Origin: Lachnospiraceae bacterium
GTDB lineage: Bacteria; Bacillota; Clostridia; Lachnospirales; Lachnospiraceae
Length of the DNA stretch: 9,181 nucleotides
Direction: 5' to 3'
Assembly: GCA_017443685.1 (NCBI GenBank)
Contig: JAFSYD010000204.1
Span: 1-9,181 of the forward strand
The stretch's first letter is position 1. Each line of letters starts with the position of its first letter. The position numbers and the translations under genes were made by a program. Of the stretch, positions 1-5,008 are shown one piece after another. Under the pieces are notes generated by a model. The model saw only the letters and a list, made by a program, of their open reading frames with translations, had not been told where the DNA came from and did not search any database.

Positions 1-673
1 CGCTTTCATAGTAACTGAAAAACGTATTGTCTCCGATGATAATGTGATCCAGCAGCGGAATGTCTAAAAGACTTCCGCAGGCCGCCACCCGCCTGGTCGC
101 CTCGTCATCCTCCCCACTCGGCGTCGGGTCACCGCTCGGATGATTGTGTAAGATCGATACGAAGCAGGCATTGTTGCGGATCGCTGTCCGAAAGATATCC
201 CGCGGAGAAACGATCGCCCTCGATAACGAACCGATTGAAACACAGGCATCTCCGATAAACGCGCCCTTTGCGTCGAAAAATGACGCGATCAGCTTCTCCT
301 GCTGCTCATGCCGCAGCTGCTCCATATAATACGCCGCAACCGACGCCGCCTCATCAAAATGCATCTTAGGCTGCCGCTTGGAGCGTGACAGGCGCTTTGC
401 CGCCTCCGCAACCGCCTTCAGCTGCAGCGCCTTCGTCCTCCCGATCCCGGGAAGGCGCATCAGCTGCGCAACATCCATATCGTACAGATTCAAAAGCTGC
501 CTGCCATTATGCGACAGGACTAACGAGGCCAGCTCCGCAGCGTTATGTCCGGCACTCCCCGTTCGGATCACGATCGCTAAAAGCTCCGAGTCCGAAAGCT
601 GCTCAAACCCGAGCTTCAGCGCTTTGGTATCGGGATCGACCACGCCGTCCCAAACCTTTGTCTCTTTTGGCAT
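1..673 (-). CDS. radC: RadC family JAB/MPN-domain protein (3' end cut by window)
   Basis: 224 codons are visible and run off the left edge. Residues about 20-40 carry the family N-terminal signature ending LSDSELLAIVIRTG. A helix-hairpin-helix segment (LMRLPGIGRTKALQLKAVAE) lies at about 71-90. The JAB domain holds the metal-binding motif H176-N-H178-P-S-G, then S186 and D189 (HxHx7SxxD), with E126 a likely fourth active-site residue. E. coli RadC has 222 residues, so only the last few residues should be missing. The ATG at 673 is chosen because an in-frame TAA lies 36 bases upstream of it and GGAGG (677-681) precedes it, although the 3-base spacing is short. The name comes from an old E. coli repair phenotype later traced to recG; the real role is unsettled, and a metal-dependent hydrolase or DNA-linked function is inferred only from the domains. 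It is separated from ynbB by 125 bases and may have its own promoter. Confidence 0.95.
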   Translation of the reverse strand, partial: MPKETKVWDGVVDPDTKALKLGFEQLSDSELLAIVIRTGSAGHNAAELASLVLSHNGRQLLNLYDMDVAQLMRLPGIGRTKALQLKAVAEAAKRLSRSKRQPKMHFDEAASVAAYYMEQLRHEQQEKLIASFFDAKGAFIGDACVSIGSLSRAIVSPRDIFRTAIRNNACFVSILHNHPSGDPTPSGEDDEATRRVAACGSLLDIPLLDHIIIGDNTFFSYYES

Positions 674-692
674 ATTCCTCCGATCCTTCTCT

Positions 693-705
693 TCCTGCGG
701 CAGGA
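693..705 (-). repeat. Short palindrome in radC leader
   Basis: TCCTGC-C-GCAGGA on the minus strand has 6-base arms around a single central base; as RNA it could form a 5-bp stem with a 3-base loop. It sits 12 bases upstream of the GGAGG of radC. Its UCCU half could in principle pair with the nearby AGGA of the ribosome-binding site. A functional role is inference, and a palindrome this short can arise by chance. Confidence 0.35.
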
Positions 706-714
706 TTGCTTTTT

Positions 715-766
715 ACGCGGCAAACCGGCGGATCATTATCATCTGCTGCCGGCAAAAATGCCGCGT
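715..766 (-). repeat. Nested inverted repeat in radC 5' leader
   Basis: A perfect 8-base inverted repeat, ACGCGGCA at 715-722 and TGCCGCGT at 759-766, encloses a second perfect pair, CCGGC at 725-729 and GCCGG at 748-752. The RNA could fold as 8 bp, an internal loop of 2 by 6 bases, 5 bp, and an 18-base loop. A rival local hairpin, CGGCA-4 bases-TGCCG at 750-763, uses part of the same sequence, so the two folds exclude each other. No U-tract follows the stem on either strand, so it does not look like an ordinary intrinsic terminator. It lies between the ynbB stop and the radC start, downstream of the candidate radC promoter. Confidence 0.6.
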
Positions 767-792
767 TGTCAAACCAAAAAAGCGCATTTTTA

Positions 793-821
793 ATCATATC
801 ACAAATCGGAAAGCTTAACAA
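793..821 (-). promoter_or_regulatory. Candidate extended -10 promoter for radC
   Basis: On the minus strand, TTGTTA (816-821, four of six matches to TTGACA) is followed after exactly 17 bases by TATGAT (793-798, five of six matches to TATAAT). A TG one base upstream of the -10 box makes it an extended -10. It covers the last codons and the stop of ynbB, and transcription would start near 785, giving a leader of about 110 bases for radC. This is a match by eye to the sigma-A consensus with no experimental support. Confidence 0.45.
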
Positions 822-2088
822 GGTCGGCGTTTACAAGTTTTTGCAGGGAAAGCAAAATTCCGAGCTTGGCATGCTGCCAGGTAAGCCCCCCCTGGAAATA
901 CGCGGCATAAGGCTCGCGCATCGGCCCGTCCGCGGAAAGCTCGATCGAAGCGCCCGAGATAAAGGCTCCCGCCGCCATGATGACCGGATCATCATATCCG
1001 GGCATATCCCACGGGATCGGTGTCACATGCGCATCCACCGGCGCCGCCGCCTGTATGCCTTCGCAGAAGGCTTTTAAGCCCTCCGGGGAGTGAAACGCGA
1101 TCGACTGGATAATATCATGCCGCTCTTGTTTTGCCTTCGGTGATACATAAAAGCCCAGATCCCCGTAAAGCTTTGCGGCAAAAACTGCCCCTTTCAGAGA
1201 AGCATTCACAACGGACGGCGCTAAGAAAAGACCCTGATAAAACGACCGTAACACCTCCAAAGACGCACCGACTTCTTTTCCGAGTCCCGGTGCGTTAAGC
1301 CGGTATGCCGCCTGTTCGATACATTCGCTCCTGCCCGCGATATACCCGCCGAGAGGCGCTAAGCCTCCGCCCGGATTTTTGATAAGGGAACCGACCACCA
1401 TATCCGCGCCGCACTCCGACGGCTCTGTCATTTCCGTAAATTCCCCATAGCAGTTATCCACCATCACAAGCACATCCGGCTTTATTTTTTTTACAAAAGA
1501 AATCAGCTCCCCGATCTCTTTTACGGAAAGCGTCTTCCTTGTCGCATATCCCCTCGAACGCTGGATCGTAATCAGACGCGTGCGCTCATTGATCCCCCGT
1601 CTGATCGCGTCATAGTCAAAGCTTTCGTCCGAAAGCAGGTCCGCCTGCCCGTAGGTGATCCCGTATTCCGCAAGCGAGCCCTTAGACGGGCGGATGCCGA
1701 TGACCTCCTCTAACGTATCGTACGGGCGTCCGACGGGGGAAAATATTTCGTCCCCCGGACGTAAGTTCGACATCAGCGCCAATGCCAGTGCGTGAGTCCC
1801 GCAGGTAATCTGCGGGCGCACCAGTGCGCTTTCGGTACGAAAGATATCCGCATACACCGATTCGAGGGTTTCCCGGCCGAGGTCGTTGTAGCCGTAACCG
1901 GTCGTCCCGGCAAAGCACTCTGCCGAGACCTTATTCTTCTGCATCGCGGCGATCACTTTCAGCTGGTTGTGCTCGCAGAGCGCATCGAACCGGCCAAAGG
2001 TGTCCTTTAACTCGTTTAATTTCTTTTCACCGTAATCGACGACTGCCGCGTCGATCCCAAAGCTTTTGTACGCATCATATGTCATCAT
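799..2088 (-). CDS. ynbB: YnbB-type PLP-dependent lyase (methionine gamma-lyase family / 'aluminum resistance' protein)
   Basis: This is a 429-residue fold-type I PLP enzyme of the family annotated as methionine gamma-lyase-like or aluminum resistance protein. TCGTHALALAL (about 95-105) and SPVGRPYDTLEEVIG (117-131) match the N-terminal cofactor region. D211 in MVDNCYGEF should contact the PLP ring nitrogen, and K237 in GSLIKNPGGGLAP is the expected Schiff-base lysine. The protein appears full length with no signal peptide or membrane segment, so it should be cytosolic. The start overlaps the miaA stop (ATGA). A second ATG follows at once, and AGAGG (2094-2098) lies 5 bases from the first and 8 from the second, so either could be used. 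The substrate is not established for the family: cysteine-, homocysteine- or methionine-type C-S cleavage is plausible by homology but unproven. It is last in the coupled mutS operon. An A8 run lies at 1485-1492. Confidence 0.93.
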   Translation of the reverse strand: MMTYDAYKSFGIDAAVVDYGEKKLNELKDTFGRFDALCEHNQLKVIAAMQKNKVSAECFAGTTGYGYNDLGRETLESVYADIFRTESALVRPQITCGTHALALALMSNLRPGDEIFSPVGRPYDTLEEVIGIRPSKGSLAEYGITYGQADLLSDESFDYDAIRRGINERTRLITIQRSRGYATRKTLSVKEIGELISFVKKIKPDVLVMVDNCYGEFTEMTEPSECGADMVVGSLIKNPGGGLAPLGGYIAGRSECIEQAAYRLNAPGLGKEVGASLEVLRSFYQGLFLAPSVVNASLKGAVFAAKLYGDLGFYVSPKAKQERHDIIQSIAFHSPEGLKAFCEGIQAAAPVDAHVTPIPWDMPGYDDPVIMAAGAFISGASIELSADGPMREPYAAYFQGGLTWQHAKLGILLSLQKLVNADLVKLSDL

Positions 2089-3023
2089 AACAGCCTCTTT
2101 CTTGCCTCCTCTTCGATCATCCGTGCGATCTTGTCATCGGATGTATATTCTCTCCGGTCGATCATCCGGACATCCTTTTCCCGCTTAAACCACGTCAGCT
2201 GCCTTTTCGCAAAATGCCTGGTGTCCCTTTTTATCGTATAGACTGCTTCCTCCAGGGTGATCGTACCGTCCAGATACGCATCGATCTCCTTATACCCGAG
2301 AGCCTGCATAGCGGTCATCCCTTTTTTTACGCCGCGCTCGCGAAGCCCTGCCACTTCGTCAACGAGTCCCTCCGCTATCATGGCATCCACCCGGCGATCG
2401 ATCCGCCGGTAAAGCAGCGTGCGGTCATCCGTCAGGACATAGTATAAAAAATCATACGCCGCCTTACGGCTTCTTTCTCTCTCATTGTGGACGGAAATCG
2501 GCTCGCCGGTCAGCTCGTAGTATTCTAGCGCGCGGATCAGACGCTTTTTATTATTCTTATGTATGATCGCGGCGGACGCCGGATCGATGTCCATAAGGCG
2601 TGAAAAAAGCGCGTCCGCGCCGTCATTATCATAAGATATTTCCAGTTGTTTTCGGATGGTACCGTCATCGCTTTCTTCTGTAAATGCGATATCGTAAAGC
2701 ACCGCCTGAATATAAAAACCGGTACCGCCGACCAGGATCGGCAGGCGCCCGCGCCCAAGGATATCCGCGATCGCCTCCTTAGCAAAGGCAGAAAACTTCA
2801 TCACGTCAAAATCTTCGGTCGGCTCTATGATATCGATCAGATGATGCGGGACTCCTTCCATTTCTTCCGGCCGTATCTTTGCCGAACCGATATCCATATA
2901 TTTGTATACCTGCACCGAATCGGCGGAAACGATCTCCCCGTTCAAATCCTTTGCAAGCTTAAGAGACAGCGCCGTTTTTCCGGCTGCCGTCGGTCCCGTT
3001 AAGATCAATAGTGATTTTTTCAT
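2085..3023 (-). CDS. miaA: tRNA dimethylallyltransferase
   Basis: MiaA transfers dimethylallyl from DMAPP to N6 of A37 in tRNAs that read UNN codons; the product is usually processed further by MiaB. The 312-residue length is typical. Visible motifs are the P-loop GPTAAGKT (10-17), DSVQVY with D35 and Q38 in the tRNA/DMAPP site, GVPHHLIDI (57-65), VGGTGFYIQAVLY (98-110), a DIDPASAAIIHKNNKKRLIRALE segment shown here in parts (DIDPAS at 145-150, RALEYYELTG at 164-173), AMQALGYKEI (239-248) and RDTRHFAKRQLTWFKRE (266-282). All catalytic elements are present. The ATG overlaps the mutL stop by four bases (ATGA), and AAGAGG (3029-3034), inside the last mutL codons, is the ribosome-binding site at 5 bases. 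The gene in turn overlaps ynbB. A mutL-miaA neighbourhood is common in bacteria, but no hfq follows here. An in-frame A AAA AAA heptamer lies at 2322-2328. Confidence 0.97.
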   Translation of the reverse strand: MKKSLLILTGPTAAGKTALSLKLAKDLNGEIVSADSVQVYKYMDIGSAKIRPEEMEGVPHHLIDIIEPTEDFDVMKFSAFAKEAIADILGRGRLPILVGGTGFYIQAVLYDIAFTEESDDGTIRKQLEISYDNDGADALFSRLMDIDPASAAIIHKNNKKRLIRALEYYELTGEPISVHNERERSRKAAYDFLYYVLTDDRTLLYRRIDRRVDAMIAEGLVDEVAGLRERGVKKGMTAMQALGYKEIDAYLDGTITLEEAVYTIKRDTRHFAKRQLTWFKREKDVRMIDRREYTSDDKIARMIEEEARKRLL

Positions 3024-5008
3024 ACGATCCTCTTGAATTTCTTATCGAGCTCATATTTTGTCATGGCGATGATCGTGGGCCGTCCGTGGGGACAATGATA
3101 GGGATTATCCAGTGTCAGAAGCTCATCGATCAATGCACCGACCTCTGCCAGAGAAAGCCGGTTGCTGCCCTTGACCGCTGCCTTGCACGAGATTGAGGCC
3201 ACCCGTTCGGTCACGAGATCTTCCGTCGCTTTGCCCTTTAAATCCATGCACAGCGCAATTGCTTCCATAAACATCTGCCTCGCGTCGATATGGTAGAGAT
3301 TCCCGGGAATGGCAGTCATCGCATATTCCCGCCCGCCGAAAGGCTCGATCGCATATCCGATCCTTTCAAACGAGGACAGATGCTCTTTCAGCGCCGCTTC
3401 CTCCCGCTCGGACAGACTGACGATCACCGGCGGTGAGAGCAGCTGCGAAGTCATTTCCTTTTCGGAAAGCTGCTTCATAAACCGCTCATACAGCACCTTC
3501 TCATGCGCCGCGTGCTGGTCGATGATATACATGCTTCCGTCAAATTCCACGATCCAATAGGTGTCAAACACCTGTCCGATGATCTTATGATGCCGCTTCG
3601 CTTCTTCGGAAAGGAAGGTGGTCTGCTCGTAACGATAAGGCTGTTCGGTATGATCAGCGTGTTGGGAAGGATCACTATCGTCCGGTGTATGTTTCGCTTC
3701 ATATGGGGATACCGTGGACTCTTCTACGCTAACGGCATCACTTCTTTGATACGAATAGGGCGCATATCCTGATGGTGCAGTCTTTTCGCCCTCTGTCATG
3801 GGCTCTGCAGGCTTTGCCCTTTCGTCTCCTCTCCGCTGCTCCTCTTTTTGCTCGCGATACCCGTACTGCGGAGCGTAAGGAGAATCCGCGGCGACGGACG
3901 CCGCAATATCCGCTTTCATCTGTGCAAGACGGTTCGTTTCAAAGGGCTCCGCACCGGAGACGTCCCTGCCTGCTTTGTGTTCTTTTTCATCAAGCGGTAC
4001 GCGTGCCACATCCTCCCGCTGCGAAAGGCGTTCATTTACGATCGTACGTAAAGAATCAAATACGGCGATCTCATTATCGAAACGTACGTCCTGCTTGGTC
4101 GGATGCACGTTCACATCCACCATCCCGCTTTCAAAGTCCAAAAACAGCACCGCAAACGGATATTGATGCTGCATCAGAAAGCCGCTGTAACCGTCCTCGA
4201 TGGCACGGCTTAGCAGCTTGCTTTTTACATAACGGGAATTCACGAAAAAGGTCTCGTACATCCTGTTGCCGCGGTTCGCCGCAGGGGTTCCGATAAAGCC
4301 GTGGATGCTAAAAGCCTCCGTCTTCACCTCGATGTCCAGACATTGGGCCGCAAGCTGCTTCCCGTAGATCTCATAGATCGCGTCTTTTAATCTGCCGTTG
4401 CCCGCGGTCTGCAGTTTCTGTGCGTTATTTACGATGAGCCGAAACGCCACAGACGGATGGGACAGCGCCAGATGCTCCATCAGCTCACTGACGTAATTGC
4501 CCTCGGTCATCGGAGATTTCAAAAATTTTTTGCGCGCAGGCGTATTGTAAAACAGCTGCCGTACGAAGATCGTCGTTCCGTCCGGGGCGCCGACCTCACG
4601 CATCGCGATCTCTTTTCCTCCGTGGATCTCATAACTCATCCCGACAAAGTCGGTACGCGTTTTGGTCAGAAGCTCCACCTTCGATACCGCGGCAACGGAG
4701 GACAGCGCCTCCCCGCGAAAGCCCAAAGACTGCACCGATTCGAGATCCTCCGCCGTCCGGATCTTGCTCGTCGAATGGCGCAAAAACGCATTCCGAAGCT
4801 GCGACGCGTCTATCCCCTCGCCATTATCGGTCACACGGATGAAGGTACTGCCTCCGTCCTTGATCTCCACCGTAACTGCCGTCGCACCGGCGTCGATCGC
4901 GTTTTCCACCAGCTCCTTTACCACGGATGCCGGCCGTTCCACCACTTCGCCCGCCGCTATTTTGTCGATCGTTGTCTGATCCAGGAGGATGATCTGTTTT
5001 GGTTCCAT
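3020..5008 (-). CDS. mutL: DNA mismatch repair protein MutL, endonuclease type
   Basis: MutL couples mismatch recognition by MutS to strand removal. Of 662 residues, about 1-330 form the GHKL ATPase and transducer: KELVENAIDAG (31-41, catalytic E32 and N36), DNGEGI (61-66), RHSTSKI (77-83), GFRGEALSS (96-104), FYNTPARKKF (153-162) and VDVNVHPTKQDVRF (297-310). A charged, tyrosine- and proline-rich linker spans about 335-465. The C-terminal dimerisation domain carries the nicking motif DQHAAHEKVLYE (497-508), fitting DQHAx2Ex4E, with SCKAAVK (607-613) and CPHGRPT (639-645). This is the form found in bacteria without MutH, where MutL itself nicks the new strand. SQLLSPPVIV (521-530) may be the clamp-contact region by position. 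The ATG shares one base with the mutS stop (TGATG). Only a weak AAGG lies 10 bases upstream, so translation probably depends on coupling to mutS. Confidence 0.97.
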   Translation of the reverse strand: MEPKQIILLDQTTIDKIAAGEVVERPASVVKELVENAIDAGATAVTVEIKDGGSTFIRVTDNGEGIDASQLRNAFLRHSTSKIRTAEDLESVQSLGFRGEALSSVAAVSKVELLTKTRTDFVGMSYEIHGGKEIAMREVGAPDGTTIFVRQLFYNTPARKKFLKSPMTEGNYVSELMEHLALSHPSVAFRLIVNNAQKLQTAGNGRLKDAIYEIYGKQLAAQCLDIEVKTEAFSIHGFIGTPAANRGNRMYETFFVNSRYVKSKLLSRAIEDGYSGFLMQHQYPFAVLFLDFESGMVDVNVHPTKQDVRFDNEIAVFDSLRTIVNERLSQREDVARVPLDEKEHKAGRDVSGAEPFETNRLAQMKADIAASVAADSPYAPQYGYREQKEEQRRGDERAKPAEPMTEGEKTAPSGYAPYSYQRSDAVSVEESTVSPYEAKHTPDDSDPSQHADHTEQPYRYEQTTFLSEEAKRHHKIIGQVFDTYWIVEFDGSMYIIDQHAAHEKVLYERFMKQLSEKEMTSQLLSPPVIVSLSEREEAALKEHLSSFERIGYAIEPFGGREYAMTAIPGNLYHIDARQMFMEAIALCMDLKGKATEDLVTERVASISCKAAVKGSNRLSLAEVGALIDELLTLDNPYHCPHGRPTIIAMTKYELDKKFKRIV

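Noticed and set aside
715..766. Intrinsic terminator after ynbB
   Set aside because: The stem is GC-rich, but the bases after it are UAAAAAGC on the minus strand and UGUCAAACC on the plus strand, with no U-tract.
720..775. TTGACA-like box (minus strand, TTTGACAACG) upstream of radC
   Set aside because: At 17-base spacing the sequence is GCAGCA. The nearest GATAAT is 26 bases away, too far for a sigma-A promoter.
603..821. A 72-codon minus-strand frame in the ynbB-radC gap
   Set aside because: It overlaps the ynbB end and the radC start in another frame, shows no convincing ribosome-binding site or domain, and covers the hairpin region. The leader interpretation fits better.
385..1077. A 230-codon open frame on the plus strand across the radC-ynbB junction
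   Set aside because: It is antisense to radC and ynbB, both of which have clear family motifs. Its translation is rich in Arg, Pro, Ser and Ala with no recognisable domain.
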